Assembly (NCBI GenBank): GCA_902835305.1
Contig: CADFMD010000003.1
Coordinates: 170,495-234,494 of the forward strand
Source of the DNA: Coriobacteriaceae bacterium
Lineage (GTDB): Bacteria; Actinomycetota; Coriobacteriia; Coriobacteriales; Coriobacteriaceae
Direction of reading: 5' to 3'
DNA: 64,000 nt
Shown: piece after piece, positions 1 to 7,949 of the stretch
Position numbering within the stretch: position 1 is the stretch's first letter
How the letters are laid out: each line of letters starts with the position of its first letter
Made by a program: the position numbers and the translations under genes
Notes under the pieces: generated by a model
Database searches by the model: none
What the model saw: only the letters and a program-made list of their open reading frames with translations
Told to the model about the DNA's origin: nothing

Positions 1-63
1 AACATCGAAAACCAAAGAGGGGCCATAGCAACGTCGCCTGCCTGAACTGGCACGCTGTCAAGA

Positions 64-618
64 TCAACTACGGGGATCGCGACGAGCCGATACCGCCCGC
101 ATGCCCCCTTCGGAATAGGCGCTGAGCAGCTCCTGAGCGTGGGCAAACTCGGGCCCTCGCCTCCAACCGAGCAGGCGGTTGACCGCGAGATTTCCCTGGA
201 CGTTGTGGACGAAGAGCAGATAGGCGTCCTCGCGCGAAAGCCCAGTCTCCTCCATGATCGAGGGAACCATCTGCTCGGCGCCGCGCTCGACGACGCGCTG
301 TGCCACCCGGGCGTACGCGTCGTCATCCGAGTAGAGCAGATAATAGTCATCGTTTGCCGGCGGACGCTGGCAGAGGGCACCCGCCTCCGTTCCCTCGAGC
401 GGTGGCACCGCCGCCAAGGCCTCGTCGATAAGCGCGTCAAGCAGGGCGAACTTGTCCTCGTGGTGCAGATAGAACGTGCCACGGTTGATATCGGCGCGGC
501 GGCAGATATCCGCTACCGTCATCTTCGCGAAGCCGACCTCGGCCAGCAGCGCGAAGAACGCCTCCCGTATGACCGAGAGTGTATAGCGTCGGCGACGATC
601 GATCTTCCCCGCTTCCAT
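64..618 (-). CDS. TetR family transcriptional regulator
   Basis: This 184-residue protein is probably a repressor of the divergent sirtuin operon. The N-terminal helix-turn-helix is plain at about residues 32-51 (AKMTVADICRRADINRGTFY), the signature of TetR proteins. The rest is a helical ligand domain with no recognisable ligand. I chose the ATG at 618 (MEAGKIDRRRR) because the broken paralogue at 3644 starts at the matching codon. A longer frame opens at 645. The 143-bp gap to the first sirtuin gene contains a 20-bp palindrome that suits a TetR dimer. Binding is inferred from position only, and the inducer is unknown. Confidence 0.85.
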   Translation of the reverse strand: MEAGKIDRRRRYTLSVIREAFFALLAEVGFAKMTVADICRRADINRGTFYLHHEDKFALLDALIDEALAAVPPLEGTEAGALCQRPPANDDYYLLYSDDDAYARVAQRVVERGAEQMVPSIMEETGLSREDAYLLFVHNVQGNLAVNRLLGWRRGPEFAHAQELLSAYSEGGMRAVSARRDPRS

Positions 619-721
619 TACCCCTCCAATTGCAACGCTCGACAATGCCCGGCAAACGCTCGTTTATCGACAGCAGGCCGAAGCTGTTCATTGCTCTTAA
701 GCAAATCGACATGGATACTTT

Positions 722-741
722 TTATAGACACCTGTTTATAA
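722..741. promoter_or_regulatory. Probable TetR operator, 20-bp palindrome
   Basis: TTATAGACA-CC-TGTTTATAA is an inverted repeat with 8 of 9 arm positions paired. It lies 20 bp upstream of the GTG start of the first sirtuin gene and 104 bp upstream of tetR. A second, partly decayed copy sits at 3749-3770 in front of the broken duplicate. The shared position argues for a regulatory site. It overlaps a -10-like TATAAT. Confidence 0.6.
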
Positions 742-761
742 TAGCTGAAAGAAGGTATCCA

Positions 762-1727
762 GTGACCCTGTACGAGCAGCTCGTTATCGAGCTCACCAAC
801 CGATCGTTTTCCCTTCATGCCGCCTACCGCAGCGGCAGCACGCCCTATGAGCTGAGTGACCGCGAGCCCGAGCCCTACGACCAGCAAATCGAGGACTTCG
901 CCCGTATGATCGAAGAAGCCGATTGCGTGCTGGTGGGCGGGGCCTCCGGGCTCTCCGCGGCGGGCGGCGGCGACTTCTACTACGAGGACAACGCGACCTA
1001 TCGCAAGCATTTCGGCAAATTCGCCGAGCGTTACGGTTTCAAGGGCGCTTTCGAGGGGTCGTTCTACCGCTGGCCCACCGCCGAGGCGCGCTGGGGATAC
1101 CTCGCCACCTTCCTCGACACCACGCTCAACGCCCCGCTGCGCAAGCCCTACAAGGACCTCGACGCCATTCTCGCCGAGAAGGATTTCTTCGTGCTCACCA
1201 CCAACCAGGACACGCAGTTTGTGAAGCTCTATCCCTGGGAGAAAGTGGCAGAGATCCAAGGCGACCACCGCTTCTTTCAGTGCTCCCGCTGTTGCACCGA
1301 CGCGGTGTGGGATGCGGTCGAGCCGGTCTCCAACATGGTAGAGGCCATGGGAGACGGCCTTGAGGTTCCGACAGAGCTCGTGCCGCGCTGCCCGCACTGC
1401 GGGGCAGAGGCGTTCCCCTGGGTTCGCGGCTACGGCAACTTCCTGCAGGGCGAACTCTACGAGGAGCAGTACCGCAAGGTGTCCGACTGGCTCGACGCGC
1501 ACGCACGGCAGAGGATCCTCTTCCTCGAGCTGGGTGTGGGCCGCATGACGCCCGCGTTTATCCAGGAGCCGTTCTGGGCCCTCACGGCGCAGTTACCGCA
1601 GGCCAGCTACATCGCCGTAAACAACAAGACGCAGTTTCTCCCCCGCGCGATCGAGGATCGGGGGCTCGCCGTTCGCGCCGACATCGCCGACGTGCTTGCC
1701 GACGTGCGCAAGACGCTGGGGAGGTAG
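762..1727 (+). CDS. SIR2-family protein, class M (SirTM)-like
   Basis: This 321-residue sirtuin-fold enzyme is predicted to use NAD+. The nucleotide loop is GGASGLSAAGG at residues 59-69, followed by TTNQD at 146-150. A zinc ribbon is formed by Cys174, Cys177, Cys210 and Cys213, and LGVG follows further on. The usual catalytic His is replaced by Gln-Gly near residue 166. From memory this matches SirTM-type sirtuins, which ADP-ribosylate lipoylated proteins rather than deacetylate. No macrodomain, GcvH-L or LplA partner lies nearby. The GTG start is chosen for its ribosome site (GAAAGAAGG) and because the duplicate at 3788 starts at the equivalent ATG. It is the first gene of a three-sirtuin operon. 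Confidence 0.75.
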   Translation: MTLYEQLVIELTNRSFSLHAAYRSGSTPYELSDREPEPYDQQIEDFARMIEEADCVLVGGASGLSAAGGGDFYYEDNATYRKHFGKFAERYGFKGAFEGSFYRWPTAEARWGYLATFLDTTLNAPLRKPYKDLDAILAEKDFFVLTTNQDTQFVKLYPWEKVAEIQGDHRFFQCSRCCTDAVWDAVEPVSNMVEAMGDGLEVPTELVPRCPHCGAEAFPWVRGYGNFLQGELYEEQYRKVSDWLDAHARQRILFLELGVGRMTPAFIQEPFWALTAQLPQASYIAVNNKTQFLPRAIEDRGLAVRADIADVLADVRKTLGR

Positions 1728-1730
1728 CGC

Positions 1731-2429
1731 ATGGAGACGGCGAAAGCAGTTCGCATAGGCAGGGCGCTAGCCGAAGCGGATCTTGTCATCATCGGCGCTA
1801 GCAACGGACTGGACATGGCAGAGGGGCTCAACCTTTTCTGCGCCGATGCTCATTTCCAAGAGGTGTACGGGGACCTCGCCCAGGCAGACGGCATCGGCTG
1901 CATACTGCAGGGGCTTGCCTCCCCGGATGCCAGCGTGCGACGCCGATGGGCCGAGCGGTTTCATCAAAAGGAATATCTCGAATATGAGCCCAGCCCGCTC
2001 ATGAACGAGCTGCGGCGTCTTACAGAGCACGCTGACACCTTCGTGATCACGTGCAATATCGACGGGCACTTCGTACGCGCAGGGTTCAACGAGAACCGCG
2101 TGCTCGAGACGGAGGGGGGCATACGCACGTCGATCGACGAGCGGCGTCTCGCCCATCCAGACGCCCTCGCCACGGCCCAGCTCGAGGAGCTCGAGCGCCT
2201 TGTGCAAGCCCATCGCAACGGCAGGGTCGCCATCCTCGAACTTGGCGTGGGACTGCGCAACGGCATCATAAAGCACATGCTCGCCCAGATCGCGAACGTC
2301 TGCGAGCACGCCACCTACATCGTGTTCAACTACAGCCAGGCCATGGCGCCCGACGCCTCGTGCGAGACGATTCTCGTTGACGGCGATATGACCCCGGCTT
2401 TCGAGGAGATTGCCCAATGCCGTCTCTAG
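1731..2429 (+). CDS. Short SIR2-like protein without zinc ribbon
   Basis: This 232-residue paralogue of its neighbours keeps a nucleotide loop (GASNGLDMAEG, residues 22-32), a TCNID motif and LELGVG. It has lost the whole four-cysteine zinc module and about 60-80 residues. The start lies 3 bp after the upstream stop, and its ribosome site GGGAGG overlaps that stop, so translation is probably coupled. The missing zinc ribbon and altered loop suggest a changed substrate, a partner subunit of the flanking sirtuins, or loss of activity. It could also be a pure NAD-binding protein. Confidence 0.65.
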   Translation: METAKAVRIGRALAEADLVIIGASNGLDMAEGLNLFCADAHFQEVYGDLAQADGIGCILQGLASPDASVRRRWAERFHQKEYLEYEPSPLMNELRRLTEHADTFVITCNIDGHFVRAGFNENRVLETEGGIRTSIDERRLAHPDALATAQLEELERLVQAHRNGRVAILELGVGLRNGIIKHMLAQIANVCEHATYIVFNYSQAMAPDASCETILVDGDMTPAFEEIAQCRL

Positions 2430-3265
2430 AGAGGGAAGCGTATAGGCTTCGAAGCCTTATCGACGATGCCGACGCCATCATCGTCGGCATCGGCTCGGGC
2501 ATGTCAAGCGCCGCCGGGTTCAACCATTACAACCGCGCAGGCATGGCGCGCGCCGGAATGACGGACTGGCAGCAAGCCTTTGGCTTCAAGAGCCTTTTCG
2601 ACGGCTTCTACCACCTCTACCCCAGCCTCGAGCAGCAATGGGCCTACTACGCGCGATACATCGACTTCATGCTGCGCGAGCTGGCCTCGCAGCCCTATCT
2701 CGACCTACGGTCCCTCATCGGCCATAAGGACTACTTCATCCTGAGCACCAATGTGGACACCCAGGCCGAGAAGACGTTTCCCGACGAGAGAACCTGTAAC
2801 TATCAGGGAAGCTTCGCGCACCTTCAGTGCAAGCAGCCATGCTGCGACGAGCTCTTCGATGCGAGCCCCTACGTCGAGCGCATGCTCGCGGGCATGGCGG
2901 GGTTCGAGGTCCGCAGCGAGGATGTCCCCCGATGCCCGCATTGCGGCTGGCAGCTTGTGCCGTGGGTGCGCGACGACACGTTTCTGCAAGGTGCGGCATG
3001 GCGCGAGAGCCTCGGACGATACGAGCGCTTCGTGCGCGAGCGCAGCGATCGCCGCGTGCTGTTGCTGGAGCTCGGCGTGGGCGAGATGACCCCCGGCATC
3101 ATCACGCTCCCGTTCTGGAGCATGACCGCGAAGCTGCCGGATGCGCACCTGTTGAGCGTCAACATCTCGAACGGCTCGGCTCCGCTGCAGCTCGGAAGCA
3201 AGGCAGGGGCGATCCAGGCCGATTTGGGCACGCTGCTCTCGGCGGCGCGGGCAGGTGGCGAGTAA
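2417..3265 (+). CDS. SIR2-family protein, class M (SirTM)-like
   Basis: This 282-residue enzyme has loop GIGSGMSSAAG (residues 24-34), STNVDT, a Gln-Gly in place of the catalytic His (YQGS), two cysteine pairs (LQCKQPCC and CPHC) and LELGVGEMTPG. It is the third sirtuin in the operon and overlaps the previous gene by 13 nt. The architecture resembles SirTM ADP-ribosyltransferases more than deacetylases, by family knowledge. From codon 58 onward its DNA is almost identical to the fragment at 5799-6480. An imperfectly terminator-like hairpin follows at 3303. Confidence 0.75.
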   Translation: MPSLEREAYRLRSLIDDADAIIVGIGSGMSSAAGFNHYNRAGMARAGMTDWQQAFGFKSLFDGFYHLYPSLEQQWAYYARYIDFMLRELASQPYLDLRSLIGHKDYFILSTNVDTQAEKTFPDERTCNYQGSFAHLQCKQPCCDELFDASPYVERMLAGMAGFEVRSEDVPRCPHCGWQLVPWVRDDTFLQGAAWRESLGRYERFVRERSDRRVLLLELGVGEMTPGIITLPFWSMTAKLPDAHLLSVNISNGSAPLQLGSKAGAIQADLGTLLSAARAGGE

Positions 3266-3293
3266 CGCGGAGCGGTAGACGCGCAATGAGGTT

Positions 3294-3644
3294 TTAGCCG
3301 CAGCCTCCGAACGAGAGGGCTCGGAGGCTGGTATTCCTGAATCGCAGGTCACGATGGGTTATCGGAATCGCGAAGAGCGGATACCGCCAGTAAGCCCCCT
3401 TCGGAATAGGCGTTGAGCAGCTCCTGGGCATGGGCGAACTCGGGGCCTCGTCGATAAGCGCATCGAGCAGCGCGTACTTATCCTCGTAATGCAGATAGAA
3501 CGTTCCCCGGTTGATCTCGGCGCGGCGGCAGATGTCCGCCACCGTCATCTTCGCGAAGCCGACCTCGGCCGGCAGCGCGAAGAACGCCTCCTGTATGACC
3601 GAGAGGGTGTAGCGCCGCCGGCGGTCGATCTTGGTTTCTCCCAT
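3294..3644 (-). pseudogene. Truncated TetR gene, second copy
   Basis: This is a paralogue of the TetR gene at 64-618. It begins MGETKIDRRRRYTLSV and keeps the helix-turn-helix. After residue LIDEA the sequence jumps: about 265 bp that correspond to 154-418 of the intact copy are missing. The deletion lies at a short GCCTCG homology and is not a multiple of three, so the tail is out of frame. Read one frame over, the lost C-terminus (PEFAHAQELL) is still visible. The ligand domain is gone, so only an N-terminal DNA-binding fragment could be made. Confidence 0.8.
3303..3328. terminator. Hairpin after sirtuin operon
   Basis: GCCTCCGA and TCGGAGGC pair around a 10-nt loop between the convergent sirtuin operon and the broken tetR copy. 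No T-run follows, so termination is not certain. A very similar hairpin with a T-run lies at 8453. Confidence 0.4.
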
Positions 3645-3787
3645 CGCCTCTCCAATCTGAGTCGTTTGACAATGTCCAGTAGCTGTTCGTTTATCGACAG
3701 GTGCACGCGTTTGTTCATTGCCCCTGCGAAAATCAACAAGGATACTGTTTATAGACACCTGTTTTTTATAGCTGAAAGGGAGCACGG

Positions 3788-3988
3788 ATGACCCTGTGCG
3801 AGAAGCTCGGCATCGGGCTTGTCAGCCGATCGTTTTCCCATCGGGCCGTCTATCGAAACGGCGGCACGTCATACGATTTGAGCGATTGCGAGCCTGCTGC
3901 TTGCAAGCAAGATATCGAGGCTTTTGCCCGCAAGGTGGGGGAGGCTGATTGCGTGTTTACGGGAGAGGCAGGTAGGCAGGCGTTATGA
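3788..3988 (+). pseudogene. 5' fragment of a SirTM-like gene (copy of 762-1727)
   Basis: The first 60 or so codons match the start of the sirtuin at 762: MTLCEKLGIGLVSRSF against MTLYEQLVIELTNRSF, up to ADCVFTGEAG at the nucleotide loop. The match then stops and the radical SAM cargo begins within a few bases. The upstream operator and ribosome site are recognisable. The fragment lacks all catalytic parts. It marks the left junction of the replacement described for 3985-5570. Confidence 0.8.
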
Positions 3989-4674
3989 GCATCTGCATCA
4001 AAAATCAGATTCAGAATATGAATATCGTCATCGGCTGCACGGTGGGGTGTCCATATTGCTATGCCCGTAACAATGTGAAACGTTGGCATATGATTGACGA
4101 CTTCGCTGATCCTGCGTTCTTCCCGAGCAAGCTCAAGATGATGGAAAAGAAACGCCCGCAGAACTTTCTCCTTACCGGCATGAGCGATCTCTCCGGGTGG
4201 AAGCTGGAATGGCGAGACGAGGTATTTGCAAAGATCCATGAGAATCCACAGCATCAGTTCCTGTTCCTGACCAAGAGACCCGATTTGCTGGATTTAGATA
4301 CCGACCTGGAAAACGCATGGTTCGGCGTTACGGTGACGAGGAAAGCGGAGCTGTGGCGTATCGACGCCCTTCGGAAAAACGTCAAAGCAAATCACTTCTT
4401 CGTTACTTTTGAGCCGCTATTCGACGATCCCGGTACGGTCGACCTTTCCGGAATCAACTGGATCGTCGTCGGTACCATGACCGGGGCGCAGAGCAGGAAG
4501 GTTCATACGGAACCGGAGTGGGCATGGTCTTTGACGGACCAGGCGCACGCGCTTGGCATTCCAATGTTTATGAAGGAAGACCTCGTCTCTGTCATAGGGG
4601 ACGAAAACATGATTCAGGAATTGCCGGAAGAATTCGAAAGAGTGCTGGAGGTGCAGAGAACATGGCGGAAGTGA
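3985..4674 (+). CDS. Radical SAM protein, mobile-pair A type (DUF5131-like)
   Basis: This 229-residue protein has a radical SAM cluster motif CTVGCPYCYAR near residues 18-28 and a short TIM-barrel-like body (LTKRPDLL, AWFGVTVT, WIVVGTMTGAQ). It resembles the phage Gp37/Gp68 (DUF5131) family and the A member of the so-called radical SAM mobile pair. The substrate is unknown. It overlaps the next gene by 13 nt. Base composition is visibly poorer in GC than the flanking sirtuin DNA, and the pair sits exactly between two truncated sirtuin fragments, so transfer is likely. No MarR gene, sometimes found with such pairs, is present. Confidence 0.75.
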   Translation: MSICIKNQIQNMNIVIGCTVGCPYCYARNNVKRWHMIDDFADPAFFPSKLKMMEKKRPQNFLLTGMSDLSGWKLEWRDEVFAKIHENPQHQFLFLTKRPDLLDLDTDLENAWFGVTVTRKAELWRIDALRKNVKANHFFVTFEPLFDDPGTVDLSGINWIVVGTMTGAQSRKVHTEPEWAWSLTDQAHALGIPMFMKEDLVSVIGDENMIQELPEEFERVLEVQRTWRK

Positions 4675-5570
4675 TCGATGGAATCCTCATCAATGAGGTG
4701 GAAGCAAAGAACATCATGACCAAGTCCAGCCTGCCGGTAGGCGGCTACTCGGTCAATCCCTATGTAGGCTGCACGCATGCCTGTAAGTATTGCTATGCCT
4801 CCTTTATGAAGCGCTTTACCGGACACAAGGAGGAATGGGGCACCTTTCTTGATGTGAAGCATTGGCCGGAAATCAAGAATCCGAAGAAATACGCTGGACA
4901 GCGGGTGGTTATCGGTTCTGTGACGGATGGCTACAATCCACAGGAGGAGCGATTCGGGAATACCAGGAAACTCCTGGAGCAGCTGATTGGCAGCGATGCA
5001 GATATTCTGATCTGCACAAAGTCCAATCTTGTGGTACGGGATATCGATCTGCTGAAGAGGCTTGGACGAGTGACCGTTTCATGGTCGATCAACACGCTGG
5101 ATGAGAACTTCAAGAACGATATGGACTCCGCGTCGAGCATCGAGCGTCGTATCGCTGCTATGAAGCAGGTGTATGACGAAGGTATCCGTACGGTCTGCTT
5201 CGTGTCCCCGGTATTTCCCGGCATCACGGATTTTGAGATGATTTTTGAGCGAGTAAAGGATCGGTGCGATTTGTTTTGGCTCGAAAATCTCAATCTTCGG
5301 GGTGGTTTCAAAAAAGCGATCCTGGATTATATCGCCGAGAAACATCCCAATCTCGTACCGCTTTACGATGAGATCTATAACAAGCGCAACCGTAGCTATT
5401 TTGAAGCGCTTGAAGTAAAAGCCGAGGAAATGGCCAAGAAGTACGATTGCCCCTTTGTGGACAACGAAATGCCTTATGGCAGAGTCCCCCAGGGGCATCC
5501 GGTGATCGTGGACTACTTCTATCACGAGGAAGTCCGAGGGTCAGATAATAGCGGAAAAAGAAATCGTTAA
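4662..5570 (+). CDS. Radical SAM protein, mobile-pair B type
   Basis: This 302-residue radical SAM enzyme has cluster motif CTHACKYCYAS near residues 38-48 and SPL-like features (GSVTDGYNPQE, WSINTLDE, FVSPVFPGITDFE). The ATG at 4662 is chosen because GGAGGT lies 8-12 bp upstream and the N-terminus then reads MAEVIDGILINE. The open frame extends back to 4518. Together with the upstream gene it forms the two-gene unit known as a radical SAM mobile pair. The reaction catalysed is unknown. It has low GC compared with its neighbours. Confidence 0.75.
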   Translation: MAEVIDGILINEVEAKNIMTKSSLPVGGYSVNPYVGCTHACKYCYASFMKRFTGHKEEWGTFLDVKHWPEIKNPKKYAGQRVVIGSVTDGYNPQEERFGNTRKLLEQLIGSDADILICTKSNLVVRDIDLLKRLGRVTVSWSINTLDENFKNDMDSASSIERRIAAMKQVYDEGIRTVCFVSPVFPGITDFEMIFERVKDRCDLFWLENLNLRGGFKKAILDYIAEKHPNLVPLYDEIYNKRNRSYFEALEVKAEEMAKKYDCPFVDNEMPYGRVPQGHPVIVDYFYHEEVRGSDNSGKRNR

Positions 5571-5742
5571 ACGGAAACCGACGACGATTCGCTCGAGCGA
5601 TTAGCGTCCACGCGTGGCTTCTGCCGATTGGCGCAACGGGCGACGGATTAAGGGATCGCTCGGGCGGATGATCCCGCTGCAGTACAGGCGGTCGCTCAAT
5701 TTAGCGGCATGAGCGTTTTCGCACGGAAAACCAGTATCCCCT

Positions 5743-6480
5743 GTGCCGAGTTTAATCGTAGCGAATACAATGGGTACTGAGCATCAATCGAAAGTAGTCA
5801 AGAGCCTTTTCGACGGCTTCTACCGCCTCTACCCCAGCCTCGAGCAGCAATGGGCATACTATGCGCGATACATCGACTTCATGCTGCGCGAGCTGGCCTC
5901 GCAGCCCTATCTCGACCTACGGTCCCTCATCGGCCATAAGGACTACTTCATCCTGAGCACCAATGTGGACACCCAGGCCGAGAAGACGTTTCCCGACGAG
6001 AGAACCTGTAACTATCAGGGAAGCTTCGCGCACCTTCAGTGCAAGCAGCCATGCTGCGACGAGCTCTTCGATGCGAGCCCCTACGTCGAGCGCATGCTCG
6101 CGGGCATGGCGGGGTTCGAGGTCCGCAGCGAGGATGTCCCCCGATGCCCGCATTGCGGCTGGCAGCTTGTGCCGTGGGTGCGCGACGACACGTTTCTGCA
6201 AGGTGCGGCATGGCGCGAGAGCCTCGGACGATACGAGCGCTTCGTGCGCGAGCGCAGCGATCGCCGCGTGCTGTTGCTGGAGCTCGGCGTGGGCGAGATG
6301 ACCCCCGGCATCATCACGCTCCCGTTCTGGAGCATGACCGCGAAGCTGCCGGATGCGCACCTGTTGAGCGTCAACATCTCGAACGGCTCGGCTCCGCTGC
6401 AGCTCGGAAGCAAGGCAGGGGCGATTCAGGCAGATTTGGGCGCGCTGCTCTCGGCGGCGCGGACGGGCGACGGTGCTTAA
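5743..6480 (+). pseudogene. SirTM-like gene lacking its N-terminus (copy of 2417-3265)
   Basis: From 5799 on, the sequence matches the third sirtuin from its codon 58 to the end, with long stretches of perfect identity. The first 57 codons, including the GIGSGMSSAAG nucleotide loop, are missing. They are replaced by unrelated sequence that gives a possible GTG start at 5743. The zinc cysteines and STNVD motif remain, but NAD binding should be lost. The last codons overlap the convergent cupin gene by 4 bp. It marks the right junction of the radical SAM insertion. Confidence 0.8.
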
Positions 6481-7241
6481 GCCTCCTTGTTGGTCGCTTT
6501 AAGGTATGCATCGTCGCCCACGGGCTCCAGCCACTCGTTGGAGGTCTCCTCGCCCGGAACCTCCAACGCGAGATGCGAGAACCAGCTGTCGGGCGCGGCG
6601 CCGTGCCAGTGCTTCACCCCCGGGGCGATGTTGACCACGTCGCCGGGGCGCAGCTCCTGTGCCGGCTTTCCCCACTCCTGGTAAAACCCTCGACCAGCCA
6701 CGCAGACGAGGATCTGCCCACCGCCGCTTTTGGCGTGATGGACGTGCCAGTTGTTGCGGCAGCCGGGCTCGAACGTCACGTTGTGGACACCGACCTGCTC
6801 GGTGGAAAGGGGCGCGAGGTAGCTTTGCCCGATAAAGTACTTCGCGAAGGCGTCGTTGGGGGCACCGATGGGGAAAACCATCTCGTTTTGGTGCTGAGCC
6901 CTTGCGTCGGCGGCATCGTCGGCCGCCCAGACCTCCTTCGCCATGCGGAAGGCAGCCCACGCCTTGGGCCAACCCGCATAAAACGCCGCGTGCGTAAGGA
7001 TTTCCGCTATCTCCGTCCTGGTCACTCCATTGTTCTTTGCGGACATCAGGTGATATTTGAACGAAGAGTCCGTCAGCCCCTGCGACATCAGGGCAACCAC
7101 CGTCACCACGCTGCGGTCGCGCAGGGAGAGCTCACTCTCTCGGCTCCACACCTCGCCGAACAGCACGTCGTCGTTGAGCTGTGCGAATTTGGGAGCGAAC
7201 TCCCCCAGGGCGTCTCTGCCTGCCGTCTGTTTAACTGCCAT
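6477..7241 (-). CDS. Carboxymuconolactone decarboxylase-like plus cupin protein
   Basis: This 254-residue two-domain protein combines an N-terminal carboxymuconolactone-decarboxylase-like helical domain (SLRDRSVVTVVALM, then TRTEIAEILTHAAFYAGWP) and a C-terminal cupin (NWHVHHAKSGGGQILVCVAG, RPGDVVNIAPGVKHWHG). The cupin histidines fit a metal site. The AhpD-type CxxC is absent, so peroxidase activity is unlikely. The start follows a strong AGGAGG. It is 63 bp downstream of the flavoprotein gene and probably in one transcript under the MerR-type promoter. The role may be in oxidative or electrophile stress, which is inference from the neighbours. Confidence 0.75.
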   Translation of the reverse strand: MAVKQTAGRDALGEFAPKFAQLNDDVLFGEVWSRESELSLRDRSVVTVVALMSQGLTDSSFKYHLMSAKNNGVTRTEIAEILTHAAFYAGWPKAWAAFRMAKEVWAADDAADARAQHQNEMVFPIGAPNDAFAKYFIGQSYLAPLSTEQVGVHNVTFEPGCRNNWHVHHAKSGGGQILVCVAGRGFYQEWGKPAQELRPGDVVNIAPGVKHWHGAAPDSWFSHLALEVPGEETSNEWLEPVGDDAYLKATNKEA

Positions 7242-7304
7242 GATCGATTTCCTCCTGTCGATAGTTTTGGCACAAATCTGTTTCCGCGCGGCCAAACAGC
7301 CCGG

Positions 7305-7844
7305 CTAGATTCCCATGCCCATTCGCCGCGCCTGCTCCAGAGCGGGATGCCCGGCGATTTCGCCCACGCCGTTCACGCCGCCGGCGAAAACCGTTCCAGC
7401 GAGCGTGCAGCGGGAGAAACAGTCAACCCATCCCTGCATCGCCTTTTTCGCCCCGTCGAAGGTCGAGCGCCCGTTCTCCGCCGCCGTCGCCAACAGATAT
7501 GCCTCGGTGAATGCATAATCGGAGCCAAAAAGCGGGTTAGCGCGGTCCAGCATGGTTTTGAGCTGGCCGCAGACGCTGTAGTAGTAGACGGGCGTTGCAA
7601 ACACCAGCACATCCGCATCGTGCATTTTGGCGGCAATTTCCACGGCATCGTCTTGGATGACGCAACGCCCCAACTTTAAGCAGGCAAGGCAGCCCCTGCA
7701 GAAGCCCATTTGCTTCTCGCGCAGACGCACGGTCTCAACGCTGTGACCTGCCTCCCGCGCGCCGTTGGCGAAAGCCTCCGCCAGCGTCTCGGAATTGCCA
7801 TTCTTTCGTGGACTTGAAGAAACTATCAAAACCGTTTTGCCCAT
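7305..7844 (-). CDS. Flavodoxin-fold NAD(P)H oxidoreductase, iron-sulfur flavoprotein type
   Basis: This 179-residue member of the NADPH-dependent FMN reductase group shows SSSPRKNGNSETLAEAF as the FMN phosphate loop and ATPVYYYSVCGQLKTMLDR as the second flavin loop. A compact cysteine cluster, CRGCLACLKLGRC (C-x2-C-x2-C-x5-C), matches the motif of iron-sulfur flavoproteins, so a [4Fe-4S] cluster is plausible. The start at 7844 is preceded by AAGGGG. It is the first gene of a two-gene unit that faces a MerR regulator, suggesting induction by a redox or electrophile signal. Confidence 0.8.
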   Translation of the reverse strand: MGKTVLIVSSSPRKNGNSETLAEAFANGAREAGHSVETVRLREKQMGFCRGCLACLKLGRCVIQDDAVEIAAKMHDADVLVFATPVYYYSVCGQLKTMLDRANPLFGSDYAFTEAYLLATAAENGRSTFDGAKKAMQGWVDCFSRCTLAGTVFAGGVNGVGEIAGHPALEQARRMGMGI

Positions 7845-7895
7845 TACGGAATACCCCTTGCGCTCCCGATTTACATTGACGAGAATGAAGGTAAT

Positions 7896-7915
7896 ACCTA
7901 AACCTGACTTTAGGT
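7896..7915. promoter_or_regulatory. MerR-type operator and promoter
   Basis: ACCTAAA-CCTGAC-TTTAGGT is a perfect 7-bp inverted repeat. On the minus strand it lies between a -35 TTGACC (7913-7918) and a -10-like TACCTT (7888-7893), giving a 19-bp spacer. Long spacers of this kind are typical of MerR-activated promoters. It would drive the flavoprotein and cupin genes. Confidence 0.65.
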
Positions 7916-7949
7916 CAAGGAATGAATTCGACATTGTTTCGGAGGAGCC

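Noticed and set aside
6039..7679. Long open frame of 546 codons on the plus strand
   Set aside because: It is antisense to the cupin and flavoprotein genes and frame-shifted over the sirtuin fragment. Codons are Arg/His-rich as in GC-driven shadow frames, and it has no ribosome site.
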